Positions 14,394 to 21,647 of a stretch of 54,286 nucleotides of DNA are shown in pieces. Location of the stretch: positions 1 through 54,286 of IMG/VR virus record IMGVR_UViG_3300045003_000043; one strand, 5' to 3'. How positions within the stretch are numbered: the first letter of the stretch is position 1; each line of letters opens with the position of its first letter. The translations under genes were made by a program, and so were the position numbers. The DNA comes from a virus. Under the pieces are notes generated by a model. That model saw only the letters and a program-made list of their open reading frames with translations. It was not told the origin of the DNA and did no database searches.

Positions 14394-14612
14394 ATGATTC
14401 CCCAGGATTACTCACAATTTATAGGCCCACAGCCTCAGTACTTGGCGGAGTGGAGCTCTCTTACCGGAGGCAAGATCAATTTTCAATTACTAGTACGGGT
14501 ACCAATGTCTAGAAATGATGCAGAGTATCTATTTTCCGTTCTCGATCTAGCTAAGAAGGTTATAGAGCGAAGTTTAGCCCCTATAGAACAAGGAGGCGAG
14601 GGTGAGCGATAA
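14394..14612 (+). CDS. Hypothetical protein (72 aa)
   Basis: 72 residues, beta then helix (INFQLLVRVPMSRNDAEYLFSVLDLAKKVIE, split by turns). Good ribosome site. Overlaps the next gene by 11 bases. The MSRNDAEYL segment recalls small phage proteins with unknown roles. Confidence 0.6.
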   Translation: MIPQDYSQFIGPQPQYLAEWSSLTGGKINFQLLVRVPMSRNDAEYLFSVLDLAKKVIERSLAPIEQGGEGER

Positions 14613-14841
14613 GTTGAAGTTATTGAGCGAAAGGCAGCAGACTAGGCTGAAGTTTTTTGACCATCTCAAGGAAGACGATGATCCTCATAACGCTGCCCTT
14701 CGTGAGCTTGCCGAAGAGCGTTACAAGCGGATGGTGCTCGAAGGGGCCTACAAGTTGAAGTTGGCAACCGGAAGAACGTTCGCTTCTTGCGAGAGAGAAA
14801 TCATCGCTGAGATCGACGCCGAACTAGAAAAGAAAGGGTGA
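14602..14841 (+). CDS. Hypothetical helical protein, GTG start (79 aa)
   Basis: GTG 14602 has GGAGGCGAG upstream. All-helical, highly charged (LSERQQTRLKFFDHLKEDDD). The gene overlaps the previous one. No known family. Confidence 0.6.
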   Translation: MSDKLKLLSERQQTRLKFFDHLKEDDDPHNAALRELAEERYKRMVLEGAYKLKLATGRTFASCEREIIAEIDAELEKKG

Positions 14842-14846
14842 GGGTA

Positions 14847-15053
14847 ATGCCGAAGCAAAAAGTGTTCAACGTAGAGATGGAAACTATGGCTTGCCGCTGC
14901 TGTCGCCAAGGTGGACGGTGGATAGTAGTTGGTCCAGATGAAGTAGCTACCGGGGTGTCCTACGGATGCAAGGAAGATGCCGAGGAGCAGGCTCAGGACT
15001 TGAACTATGCCTTTGAACTTGGCAAGAAGTATGCCCGAAAGAAGAAAGGGTGA
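14847..15053 (+). CDS. Small Cys-rich protein (68 aa)
   Basis: ATG 14847 has GGGTGAGGG upstream; a GTG at 14838 is an alternative. CRCCRQGG near residues 16-23 and C41 form a possible metal site, followed by helix EEQAQDLNYAFELGKKY. Basic C-terminus (ARKKKG). Function unknown. Confidence 0.55.
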   Translation: MPKQKVFNVEMETMACRCCRQGGRWIVVGPDEVATGVSYGCKEDAEEQAQDLNYAFELGKKYARKKKG

Positions 15054-15056
15054 TGT

Positions 15057-16223
15057 ATGGATGCACAGGAAGCTAAGAGGTTGGACCCGATAGAGATTGA
15101 ATGCCCGCAATGCAAAGCATCTCCGGGAAAACGTTGCCTTGACGGGATTATCGGCTCCTATCAATACACGCACCACAACATGCGGATATCCGCTGCCAGT
15201 CGTCTCTCTCCTCAGTCGAGCGGGGAGAAGGAAACCGATCCAATATGCCGAAACTGCGATGAGCATAAATCGAATCATGGAGAACTTCCGATATCAGGAT
15301 TTCTCTATTGCCGCAAAGTAAGTAAGAGATTTGAGCCGATATCTGCACTGGATAAGCTTGTTCGGGAAGAGATGAAAGACGGACTTTACGATAAGGTCCC
15401 GGTTGAGCCATCCCAGACAGAGAGTGCCTCTCATACGCTACAGGTCTGCGAAAATTGTGGCCACGGTGTATCTATCCACGAATGGGAAGATGAAGCAACC
15501 TCTTGCTGTATGTATGGCAGTAAGCTGTTCCCCAGTGTCGGTGAGAGTCAGCCCTGCATGTGCCCCGGTTATAAAGCTCCCAAGCCTATCGAGAGTTCTC
15601 CTCAATCTCAGCAAGAGAAGGATCAGGAGCGGCAGGCTATCGACATCCTTGTAGATAGATTTTCTGAGGCATTGCGCGACAAGTTGTATGCCTCTGAAAA
15701 AAAGTACAACTGGCGCGGCGGCTGGAAAAAAGGTGATTGGCATAGCGATCTGCTGCGCGATCTGCGCAAGCACATAGAGAAGGGCGATCCGAGAGACGTC
15801 GCCGCTTATTGCGCCTTTGCTTGGTGGCACCAATGGAGCCTTTCATCTCAACCCTCGCAGCCTCAGCCCGCAGAGATTGATGGGTTTGGAGATTGGAGGA
15901 AAGCTTACAGGGACTGGATAGGTTCTAGAGACTATACCGAACTTGTCCAGTCTCTTGAAGGACAGGATGATTGTGACGAATGCTGCGATGCGGTTGAGCA
16001 ATCAGCATTCAAAGCAGCATGGCAAGCCTCTTGCCAATCCCTCCTCGAGCAGAAGCCAGAGGCGACGGTGATTGATCCGCTGATGTCCCTCCTTGAACTA
16101 CATGAGAAGTACGGAGGACTTGATTGTCCAAAAATCAACGAAGACTGCGGAATCTGTGATTCATGCAAGTTGAAAAAACTAGTCCAGCAATATCGTGCTG
16201 CGGCGAAAGGAAAAGGGAAATGA
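15057..16223 (+). CDS. Multi-zinc-motif phage protein (388 aa)
   Basis: Four Cys-rich modules: CPQCKASPGKRC (17-28), CRNCDEHKSNH...C (about 64-84), CENCGHGVSIHEW...CC...CMC (about 131-170) and CPKINEDCGICDSC near the end (about 360-373). A conserved-looking domain sits at about 205-265 (KLYASEKKYNWRGGWKK, DPRDVAAYCAFAWWHQW), which I recall from many phage hypothetical proteins. The third module resembles the 50-aa protein at 5919. Several zinc modules suggest nucleic-acid or protein binding. Overlaps the next gene (ATGA). Confidence 0.7.
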   Translation: MDAQEAKRLDPIEIECPQCKASPGKRCLDGIIGSYQYTHHNMRISAASRLSPQSSGEKETDPICRNCDEHKSNHGELPISGFLYCRKVSKRFEPISALDKLVREEMKDGLYDKVPVEPSQTESASHTLQVCENCGHGVSIHEWEDEATSCCMYGSKLFPSVGESQPCMCPGYKAPKPIESSPQSQQEKDQERQAIDILVDRFSEALRDKLYASEKKYNWRGGWKKGDWHSDLLRDLRKHIEKGDPRDVAAYCAFAWWHQWSLSSQPSQPQPAEIDGFGDWRKAYRDWIGSRDYTELVQSLEGQDDCDECCDAVEQSAFKAAWQASCQSLLEQKPEATVIDPLMSLLELHEKYGGLDCPKINEDCGICDSCKLKKLVQQYRAAAKGKGK

Positions 16224-16639
16224 ATAAGGTAATAGTTTTATTGATGTTTTCAGCGTGCTCAATGGCACAGAACAAGAAGTCCCCTACTTACACTACTGAA
16301 CCTGTTACGCGACTGGTTCCGCATTGCGAATGTCGAGTAGAAATCGATGGTCACTCCGATCCGCATCCCGATATTTGCGTAAATGATGCTGCGAATATGC
16401 CAAAATCATCTCCTGTAACCATTCCTACATTCCTTCGTAATGTTCGTCCATGGACTGCTCGTTTACAGATCGATTGGATCGATAATCCAACTGGAGTAAT
16501 AGTATCGAACACTTCTGATTCTGAGGGAGCCTATATAACTTGTATGGTCCACGATATGAAATATATGGATCATAATGTTAGTTCATTCAGTGTTGAATGC
16601 GTCCGGATACTTGTTTCCCGGAAGGAGCAATCCCAATGA
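16220..16639 (+). CDS. Exported protein (139 aa)
   Basis: ATG 16220 overlaps the previous stop (ATGA). N-terminus MNKVIVLLMFSACSMAQNKK is a Sec signal peptide with probable cleavage after SMA; the Cys at residue 13 makes a lipoprotein reading possible but the box is weak. The mature part has four Cys (CECR, C near 53, C near 111, C near 128), possibly disulphides. No family recognised. An exported accessory protein in the lysogeny region could alter the host surface, an inference from context. Confidence 0.6.
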   Translation: MNKVIVLLMFSACSMAQNKKSPTYTTEPVTRLVPHCECRVEIDGHSDPHPDICVNDAANMPKSSPVTIPTFLRNVRPWTARLQIDWIDNPTGVIVSNTSDSEGAYITCMVHDMKYMDHNVSSFSVECVRILVSRKEQSQ

Positions 16640-16728
16640 GCGATCTTACAGCAACAACACTAATAATTATCGCTTTATTAGTTTTCGGAGGATTTGTTGT
16701 TTATGTGGATGCGAGGTATGGAGAATGA
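16636..16728 (+). CDS. Single-span membrane peptide (30 aa)
   Basis: A 30-residue ORF: short polar start, one hydrophobic helix (LIIIALLVFGGFVVYV), polar end DARYGE. It overlaps both neighbours by 4 bases (start within the previous stop, stop within the next ATG), good support for such a short gene. Function unknown. Confidence 0.55.
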   Translation: MSDLTATTLIIIALLVFGGFVVYVDARYGE

Positions 16729-16958
16729 GCGCACCGAATAGACCGCCAATTTTAACAAGGCAGGGAACCTTCAAGCCAACAGAGTTTTACTTCAGATCTC
16801 AAGCTGATCCAATCTTTGAAAAGCTCGAAGCCGAGAATCAGCGGCTGCGGGATCTGATTTCGGACATCTCCTACTACGCACCGACCGAGTTGTACGGAGA
16901 AGATGATCATATCCGTGATTTATGGGTGCGTATCCGCGAAGCCTTGGGGCCGAAATGA
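16725..16958 (+). CDS. Hypothetical protein (77 aa)
   Basis: ATG 16725 overlaps the stop of the membrane peptide (ATGA). Central coiled-coil segment (PIFEKLEAENQRLRDLISDI). Polar, soluble. Similar coiled-coil accessory proteins occur in many phages. No assigned role. Confidence 0.6.
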   Translation: MSAPNRPPILTRQGTFKPTEFYFRSQADPIFEKLEAENQRLRDLISDISYYAPTELYGEDDHIRDLWVRIREALGPK

Positions 16959-16991
16959 TCACAGAGGTGAAATGAAAGGAGGTGATGCGAA

Positions 16992-17093
16992 ATGAAAGAT
17001 CAAGTTTTCACTTGTCCGTTTCATGGATGGTCTTGTAAAGGATCTCCTTGCCCAGAATGTACAACTGAAGGCTCTATGTTTTGCCGCCCGTAG
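16992..17093 (+). CDS. Tiny zinc-finger peptide (33 aa)
   Basis: 33 residues behind a near-perfect ribosome site (AAGGAGGTGATGCGA). CPFHGWSCKGSPCPEC gives five Cys and one His in 16 residues, a likely zinc-binding fold. Too short for a family call. Confidence 0.5.
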   Translation: MKDQVFTCPFHGWSCKGSPCPECTTEGSMFCRP

Positions 17094-17147
17094 GCACCGT
17101 ACCGGATGGCATATGTGACAACGGTGCTTACCTGAAGGATAAAAGTG

Positions 17148-17348
17148 ATGGAGAGCAAAACCAGGCTGAAGCAAGGAGTTCGTGTCGTGATCAAGAAAAG
17201 CCATCCTTGGGGAACTCACGCCGGAACTTTAGTTGCTTATGAAAACTATGGTCCAAGCGTATTCAAATGGTCCGGATGGAAGGTAAGGCTTGATGAACCT
17301 TTTGGCCAGGAATGTTATGCCAAATCAGAATTACAGGTGGTGGAGTGA
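17148..17348 (+). CDS. Small beta-rich protein (66 aa)
   Basis: ATG 17148 (GTG 17145 is an alternative). LKQGVRVVIKKSHPWGTHAGTLV then WSGWKVRLDEPFG has the VxV...HxGTLV pattern of a small SH3-like/KOW barrel. No further assignment. Stop overlaps the next start (TGATG). Confidence 0.6.
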   Translation: MESKTRLKQGVRVVIKKSHPWGTHAGTLVAYENYGPSVFKWSGWKVRLDEPFGQECYAKSELQVVE

Positions 17349-17533
17349 TGAGAGCTTGTCCGAGATTGTGTATCGACGATATGTGCCATGGAAACCGGGA
17401 TTTCACTTTATGCGGCGGAAGCTATTGCTACCAATGCGATGAACTAACGGTGGATGGATCTATCTGCGATGAATGCCATGCCGCTCGCGAAGAGGAAGAG
17501 ATTGAGTTTGAGGCCAAACCAAATGACCACTAA
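17348..17533 (+). CDS. Cys-rich zinc protein (61 aa)
   Basis: Nine Cys in 61 residues: CPRLC, CHG, CGG, CYQC, CDEC, suggesting two zinc sites, followed by an acidic tail (EEEEIEFEAKPNDH). Coupled to the gene before. Function unknown. Confidence 0.6.
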   Translation: MRACPRLCIDDMCHGNRDFTLCGGSYCYQCDELTVDGSICDECHAAREEEEIEFEAKPNDH

Positions 17534-17554
17534 ACCAGACAAGGAGGAGATGAG

Positions 17555-17740
17555 GTGAGCAGACTCGAAGATGATCTCTATGAAGCACTCAAAGCCACGC
17601 AATTTGGATTCAGCCTAAATCGATGCCCAGTATGCGCCGGATGGATGGTTGGACCCTACGGAGAAACGGACAGGGTTCATACCAAGAAATGCATAGTAGC
17701 TAAGGCGCTAAAGAGGTATGAAAAGGAGTCGAAGCAATGA
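17555..17740 (+). CDS. Small zinc-knuckle protein, GTG start (61 aa)
   Basis: GTG 17555 has GGAGGAGATGAG upstream. CPVCAGWMVGPYGETDRVHTKKC (split: CPVC at 24-27, then H...C at about 42-46) forms a CCHC-like knuckle. The stop overlaps the next ATG. Confidence 0.6.
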   Translation: MSRLEDDLYEALKATQFGFSLNRCPVCAGWMVGPYGETDRVHTKKCIVAKALKRYEKESKQ

Positions 17741-18048
17741 CAGCAGAACACAAGAGGCCGCAGAGATACATTCCAGCACTTCTTATGAGAAGAACAGAAG
17801 ATGGGACAACCCACCTAGCCGTTGGATGTAAACCTATTGCGAAAATGGTCGACATTGAAGATGGGGATTATGTCCTCTATTCCGACTTTGAAAAGCTCGA
17901 AACTCGTATCGCTGAACTTGAGCAGCTAGTCGATAACGCCCAAGCCCGCGAGAAGCGATGGAACGATCGGTTGGATGAGGCGAACAAACAACTGGCGGCA
18001 ATGACCGAGGACCTCCTCAAGGCAAAGGATCATCCACCGTGCAACTGA
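17737..18048 (+). CDS. Coiled-coil protein (103 aa)
   Basis: Residues about 50-95 form a long coiled coil (LETRIAELEQLVDNAQARE, WNDRLDEANKQLAAMTEDL). The N-terminus is basic (HKRPQRYIPALLMRR). No family recognised. Its 3' end overlaps the convergent zinc-ribbon gene at 18030 by 19 bases. Confidence 0.6.
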   Translation: MTAEHKRPQRYIPALLMRRTEDGTTHLAVGCKPIAKMVDIEDGDYVLYSDFEKLETRIAELEQLVDNAQAREKRWNDRLDEANKQLAAMTEDLLKAKDHPPCN

Positions 18049-18200
18049 GTCCACTTCCCTTTCGGCGGCGTGTAAGTCTCTCCGCAATGCGGACATTTCT
18101 TGTGTTCCCCGTCCAACCAGAGCATGTCTTTGGGTTCGATGTACCCACCGCAGACAGGGCAGTGCTCTCCGAAAGGAGGAATCGAAATTCTTCGCTTCAT
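18030..18200 (-). CDS. Small zinc-ribbon protein on the opposite strand (56 aa)
   Basis: A 56-residue minus-strand ORF with two clean knuckles, CPVCGGYI (14-21) and CPHCGETY (36-43), typical of a zinc ribbon. It is the only minus-strand gene between 11761 and 18968, but the motif quality and the lack of a plus-strand gene here support it. Ribosome site is weak. Function unknown. Confidence 0.55.
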   Translation of the reverse strand: MKRRISIPPFGEHCPVCGGYIEPKDMLWLDGEHKKCPHCGETYTPPKGKWTQLHGG

Positions 18201-18242
18201 ATGCTTTGCTCATTGAGGCTGTATGGTTTACCTTGAGCGGGT

Positions 18243-18968
18243 ATGGGACGCAAGCCGACGTATTCTCCTTCCGAAATCGAATCCATGATCAAATCTAAAC
18301 TTGCAACCGCTCCGCCACGAGGCACACGTTGGTGTACGCGCACTCTTGCGGAAGAGCTGGGGGTTAGCAAGAGTACAATATCTCGTGTGTGGAGTAGCCC
18401 CACCGTAAAACCTCGCCTCCTCAAGAAGATTCAAACTCCAAAAGATCCTGTATTTTTAGGAACTCTTACCGATGTCATAGGTGTGTACCTGAACCCTCCT
18501 AGCAAGGTCTTGGCTTTATGCATCGGGCCTCCTCACAAGAAAGGAACCTATAGCCTAGAGGCACTGAAAAGACATAGCATTCCAGATCTTTTGGATGCCT
18601 TGCGGGGCGCCGAAGAAAAATTTATCCCAAAAACGTCTCCCGGAGAGAAGCAGGATGAATTCCTTAAGTTCCTCAGACAACTAAACCGGGAATACCCCGG
18701 AAAGGTATCCATTCACCTCATCGTCGACGACTCAGGGACTCACACCCAGACGCATGTCCAAACCTGGCTACGTCTCAACCCCCGCTTCGTGGTACATGTC
18801 ATCCCCGCAGGAACGGTATGGCTCTATTCGATCGAGAAATGGTTCTACGAAATGACCAGCCGGTCGATTCGAGGAGAGGCTTTCCACAGCGTCCCAGAGC
18901 TTGTTAGGGCTCTCCGAGAGTTTTTGGAGGGGAATAACCCCGATCCATTCGTTTGGACCGCTCTGTAG
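18243..18968 (+). pseudogene. IS630-type transposase, shortened and lacking the first catalytic Asp
   Basis: 241 residues. The HTH (WCTRTLAEELGVSKSTISRVW, split) at 30-50, DVIGVYLNPPSKVLALCI at 77-94, HLIVDDSGTH (158-167) and SIEKWFYEMT (196-205), FVWTAL at the end, follow IS630 transposases. Full-length members run about 340-360 residues and read CVDEKS after ALC; here ALCI is followed by GPPHKKG, so about 13 residues including the first Asp of the DDE triad are gone, and the first N-terminal HTH is missing. D162/D163 and E198 remain. Catalysis is therefore unlikely; an intact reading frame suggests either recent decay or re-use as a DNA-binding protein. No terminal inverted repeats were found. 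Confidence 0.82.
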
Positions 18969-19056
18969 CCCTCCAATTGCGCTATGGTTTGTACCCCAGT
19001 TGCGCTCAAGATGTTCCCGAAATGACATGTGACATTTCGTAAGTTATTGAAAGATT

Positions 19057-19105
19057 TGGTTGCGGGGGGCGGATTTGAACCGCCGACCTTTGGGTTATGA
19101 GCCCA
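19057..19105 (-). other. Probable attP core: 3' half of an initiator tRNA-fMet gene
   Basis: Minus strand reads TGGGCTCATAACCCA, then AAGGTCGGCGG, the T loop TTCAAAT, CCGCC and CCCCGCAACCA. This is the anticodon arm (CAU, with the three G-C pairs special to initiators), variable loop, T arm, acceptor 3' strand and CCA of tRNA-fMet. No D arm or 5' acceptor strand precedes it (19106-19140). Pair 27-43 is A-A, so homology probably starts at base 28. Carrying only the 3' part of a tRNA is the signature of a phage attachment site that restores the host gene on integration. Confidence 0.85.
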
Positions 19106-19198
19106 TCGTAAAACAGTAATAAGTTCTTTGTTATCAACAACAAACTCCTAAAATATGCTCTAAATATGCCCAAAGTTTGTACCCGTCTTGAGCTATTT

Positions 19199-19210
19199 CT
19201 ACACTTGTAG
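19199..19210. promoter_or_regulatory. CTACA-N2-TGTAG palindrome, site 1
   Basis: CTACACTTGTAG, about 95 bases from attP and downstream of the stop of the 269-aa gene. Same palindrome as at 20195 and, with one change, 20272. Confidence 0.65.
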
Positions 19211-19325
19211 CAAATCATTGAAACGAAAGGGGTATCCCCAAAAAGGAGGTACCCCTGATGATCTGCCTTGGTCTTCGGTTAGGATCGTCCCCACGGTCCA
19301 GTTGTTCCCGAACTTGTGTCATAAA

Positions 19326-20135
19326 TCAAGACGATGTTTTTCTCGGGGGATTGCGGGGACGTCCGCGCTTTGGAAGGAACCCGTCAGGGATTCCTGTTCG
19401 GGTTGCGCTGACGGTCCCTGGTATAGCCCTGAGCTGCATTACCATTCCTATGAGCCTCTGTAGCCAGTCCCTCTGCTTCGCTGAGGTGTCTATGTTGGAC
19501 TGTCTCATCAGCCTGGAGATGGTTCTTACCCCTATGCTCAGGGAGTTCTCCGGGTTGAGTTTCATAGTCCTCTTTTTTCGGCTCCTTCGAAAGTCCTTCA
19601 GCTTCTGACGAACATCGTTTTCGATAAATCCCTCAATAACTTTTGGACTATTCGTCTTTGGTGCTGGTAGCTCTTTGGCTACGCTGAGCAAATCTCGTGT
19701 TCCTACACCAGAACTTCCCTTCAGCAGTTCCATGCCATCAGTGGCAAGAGCCTCTATTACGTTAGGAGGCCAGTATTGGATGAGCTCTCGATAGTCCGCC
19801 AGGCGTCTACGGGCTGTTCGCTCACTATTTTTGTAGACACTGCGAATGTAACTCGTCAGAGTCATCTGCTCGTTCTTGAGATCATTCTCTACATCGATGA
19901 GTTCCTTACACTCAGCGATCGAGGTTATGACGCCAATCTTTCGATAGCGTTGGATCTTGGATGCCCTTTGGATCATCCTCTCCTGTTTCTCCGGGCTGAT
20001 GGAGTACCAGCCAGGAGTTTTCGTGAGATCCGTAGCTATATCCTGGATCTCCAGATCAGAACTTCTTCCACTCTCTATAACCCTTACCAGATCGCGAGTG
20101 TTCTCAATCGGTGTTGTTCTGCCCTTTTTAAGCAT
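19326..20135 (-). CDS. Putative DNA-binding regulator or partition/replication protein (269 aa)
   Basis: Basic protein, mostly helical. The middle (SERTARRRLADYRELIQYWP, about residues 107-126) looks like a ParB-type HTH core, and the tail (LPKRGRPRNPPRKTSS) is an AT-hook-like basic end. No ParB N-terminal GERR box or nuclease motif is seen. It is divergent from the RHH-like gene at 20324, and the shared spacer holds CTACA-N2-TGTAG sites; a third site is just past its 3' end. Best guess is an autoregulated DNA-binding protein at attP; a replication initiator is an alternative. Confidence 0.6.
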   Translation of the reverse strand: MLKKGRTTPIENTRDLVRVIESGRSSDLEIQDIATDLTKTPGWYSISPEKQERMIQRASKIQRYRKIGVITSIAECKELIDVENDLKNEQMTLTSYIRSVYKNSERTARRRLADYRELIQYWPPNVIEALATDGMELLKGSSGVGTRDLLSVAKELPAPKTNSPKVIEGFIENDVRQKLKDFRRSRKKRTMKLNPENSLSIGVRTISRLMRQSNIDTSAKQRDWLQRLIGMVMQLRAIPGTVSATRTGIPDGFLPKRGRPRNPPRKTSS

Positions 20136-20194
20136 TGTTTTAAGGCTCCTGCGTTGACATACAGACCAAACTACAAAGTTAGAAAATTTTCGTT

Positions 20195-20206
20195 CTACAT
20201 TTGTAG
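20195..20206. promoter_or_regulatory. CTACA-N2-TGTAG palindrome, site 2
   Basis: CTACATTTGTAG, 60 bases before the start of the leftward gene. A weaker copy, CTACAAAGTTAG, lies at 20171-20182. Confidence 0.7.
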
Positions 20207-20258
20207 CATTAAACAGGAGAAATGCACAGGGAAAATTTAGGGATCAATAAAATTACGA

Positions 20259-20286
20259 TTGACTTTATTTTCTACATATGTAAATT
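20259..20286 (+). promoter_or_regulatory. Promoter of the RHH-like gene with an operator in its spacer
   Basis: TTGACT (20259-20264), 16-base spacer, TAAATT (20281-20286). The spacer contains palindrome site 3, so a bound protein would occlude RNA polymerase. Confidence 0.65.
20272..20283. promoter_or_regulatory. CTACA-N2-TGTAG palindrome, site 3
   Basis: CTACATATGTAA, one base from the perfect palindrome, located between -35 and -10 of the rightward promoter. Confidence 0.65.
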
Positions 20287-20323
20287 TTGTTGTATTTCAT
20301 AAAAGGAGTCTCGTCCCCAAGTT

Positions 20324-20518
20324 ATGCGTAAAGAGACTGTTCCTGTTCGAATCACTACCTCCCAATACCAAAAACTTAATGCCTTGGTAGAAGCGACTGG
20401 TCAAGGAATCGGCCACTGGTTACAACGAGCTGTAGATAACTTTATTGCCGATGAAGCACCGATATGGTTTCAGGCTGCAGATACAGCCAAGAAAAAACGA
20501 GGCCGAAAATCGATGTGA
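20324..20518 (+). CDS. Ribbon-helix-helix-like regulator (64 aa)
   Basis: KETVPVRITTSQYQKLNALVEATGQGIGHWLQRAV (about residues 3-37) has a beta strand, helix, turn and helix order of CopG/Arc-type repressors. Basic tail KKKRGRKSM. The nearest ribosome-like AGGAG lies 15 bases upstream, longer than usual, so translation may be modest. It may bind the CTACA palindromes or pair functionally with the divergent 269-aa protein. Its stop codon is inside operator site 4. Confidence 0.65.
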   Translation: MRKETVPVRITTSQYQKLNALVEATGQGIGHWLQRAVDNFIADEAPIWFQAADTAKKKRGRKSM

Positions 20519-20528
20519 CAACCTGTCA
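20516..20528. promoter_or_regulatory. Palindromic operator, site 4 (TGACA-N3-TGTCA)
   Basis: TGACAACCTGTCA overlaps the stop codon of the RHH-like gene and lies 14 bases before a terminator. No promoter starts here, so the role is probably not simple repression. Confidence 0.75.
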
Positions 20529-20541
20529 TATTACACAAAAG

Positions 20542-20578
20542 AAAGGGATGATTGGCCTGGTTAGCCTATCATCCCTTT
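20542..20578. terminator. Bidirectional rho-independent terminator
   Basis: AAAGGGATGAT ... ATCATCCCTTT forms an 11-bp stem, with inner TGGC/GCC pairs and a short loop. The A-rich left flank and T-rich right flank let it serve both convergent units: the RHH-like gene and the lysis operon ending at 20661. Confidence 0.85.
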
Positions 20579-20660
20579 TCTCTGCTCTAAATTTATTTCC
20601 TGCGTCAATTACCTCCCTTCCAGTGGATTGTATTCCGGAAAAATCAGGAGGCTTTTTACC

Positions 20661-20921
20661 CTACTCAGTGGGCGTAGACAACGGAGTGGTATCTGCCTTG
20701 AGAGCGAGGATAGAATCCAGTGTGATCGGTGTATCTGAGGCTGCGTTATACCCGCTCAGAGCCACGCCAATCAGCTTTCCGAACTCCTGGGCGATCTTGA
20801 CGACCAGTTCAATAGGAACCTCAGCCTCGGGCGCCAGTTCCCCTAAGATAGCGCCCACGGTGCCCAGGATATCGGTAGCTTCTGTGATAGTGCTCGTTAC
20901 ATCTGCCTTCTTGAGTTGCAT
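20661..20921 (-). CDS. Hypothetical protein of the lysis region (86 aa)
   Basis: 86 residues, mildly hydrophobic helices (ILGTVGAILGELAP, IELVVKIAQEFGKLIGVAL) but no convincing membrane span, and a Thr/Pro-rich end. Last gene before the terminator. A regulator of lysis or small virion protein would fit; no family recognised. Confidence 0.6.
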   Translation of the reverse strand: MQLKKADVTSTITEATDILGTVGAILGELAPEAEVPIELVVKIAQEFGKLIGVALSGYNAASDTPITLDSILALKADTTPLSTPTE

Positions 20922-20956
20922 AATCTATTACCTCTTTCCGAGATTTGAGAAGCGAT

Positions 20957-21391
20957 TTAGGGAGTCGCAGGCGGAGTCAGCGTTACCTGTTGAGTGCTCA
21001 GCGTTGGGGGTGCCTTAGCAGCATTCGGATCTGCTGACTTGACGTCGACCAATACCTGGGTCAGAGAGGCCAGCGCAGCGTCAACCGCGGCTTTCGCGTT
21101 AGCGATTACGGTTTGATCCTTGCTCACTGCATTGAGTGCGTTGTGATATCCCGCCAGAGCATCAACCGCAACAGCCTGCCCACTGCGGGCCTTGTTGATG
21201 AGATTGTAGTTTACCTGCGACTGAGCAATCACCTTGGAGTTGTAATCGGCCGCAGCCTGGTCTATGACCCCTTTGGACGAGGAGAGTGCCTGGAAGCTGA
21301 CGCGCTCAAAGTTGCTGCACGAAAATCCCGGCAGTCCAATGCAGATAGCCAGCAATAGAACAGCCGCGTATGGCTTGCTGAAGAGTTTCAT
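20957..21391 (-). CDS. Exported, possibly lipid-anchored protein (144 aa)
   Basis: Signal peptide MKLFSKPYAAVLLLAICIGLP followed by GFSC; Cys25 could be lipidated though the box lacks Leu at -3. The mature part is helical (VIDQAAADYNSKVIAQSQ, coiled) with a Pro/Thr-rich end. In the lysis cassette, an outer-membrane spanin subunit is the obvious idea but the length and shape are not diagnostic. Confidence 0.6.
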   Translation of the reverse strand: MKLFSKPYAAVLLLAICIGLPGFSCSNFERVSFQALSSSKGVIDQAAADYNSKVIAQSQVNYNLINKARSGQAVAVDALAGYHNALNAVSKDQTVIANAKAAVDAALASLTQVLVDVKSADPNAAKAPPTLSTQQVTLTPPATP

Positions 21392-21424
21392 GTGAGTTAC
21401 CTTTCCTTCAGGTGTAATGTTGCG

Positions 21425-21640
21425 CTAGCTGGAAGGTGTGTTCGGGTCCGGATTCTTCTTTGTCGTTGCAGAGGCGTGTCCGGCGAACGCACCGAGAGCT
21501 CCCGTAACAAGCGAGCTGGCGATCTGGAAAGCCGCCTGCCGGGTCGTAACGTCGCCTGGGTGGATGTATACAACTATAGTTGTAATGACACCCAGGACCG
21601 CTAGTATTACTGCCCAGAACGGCTGCGGTACGTTTTGCAT
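21425..21640 (-). CDS. Putative holin (71 aa)
   Basis: Two hydrophobic segments, PFWAVILAVLGVITTIVVYI (7-26) and SLVTGALGAFAGHA (43-56), with a polar tail (TTKKNPDPNTPSS). Size, topology and position directly after the endolysin gene fit a class II holin that opens the inner membrane for the lysozyme. No sequence family was recognised, so the call rests on layout. Confidence 0.6.
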   Translation of the reverse strand: MQNVPQPFWAVILAVLGVITTIVVYIHPGDVTTRQAAFQIASSLVTGALGAFAGHASATTKKNPDPNTPSS

Positions 21641-21647
21641 AATATCC

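Noticed and set aside
19057-19140. Complete phage tRNA-fMet gene
   Set aside because: No D arm and no 5' acceptor strand occur upstream, so only the 3' half is present.
19006-19218. Minus-strand ORF over the tRNA half
   Set aside because: Its codons are the attP/tRNA segment (LITQRSAVQIRPPQPN is a translated tRNA); not protein coding.
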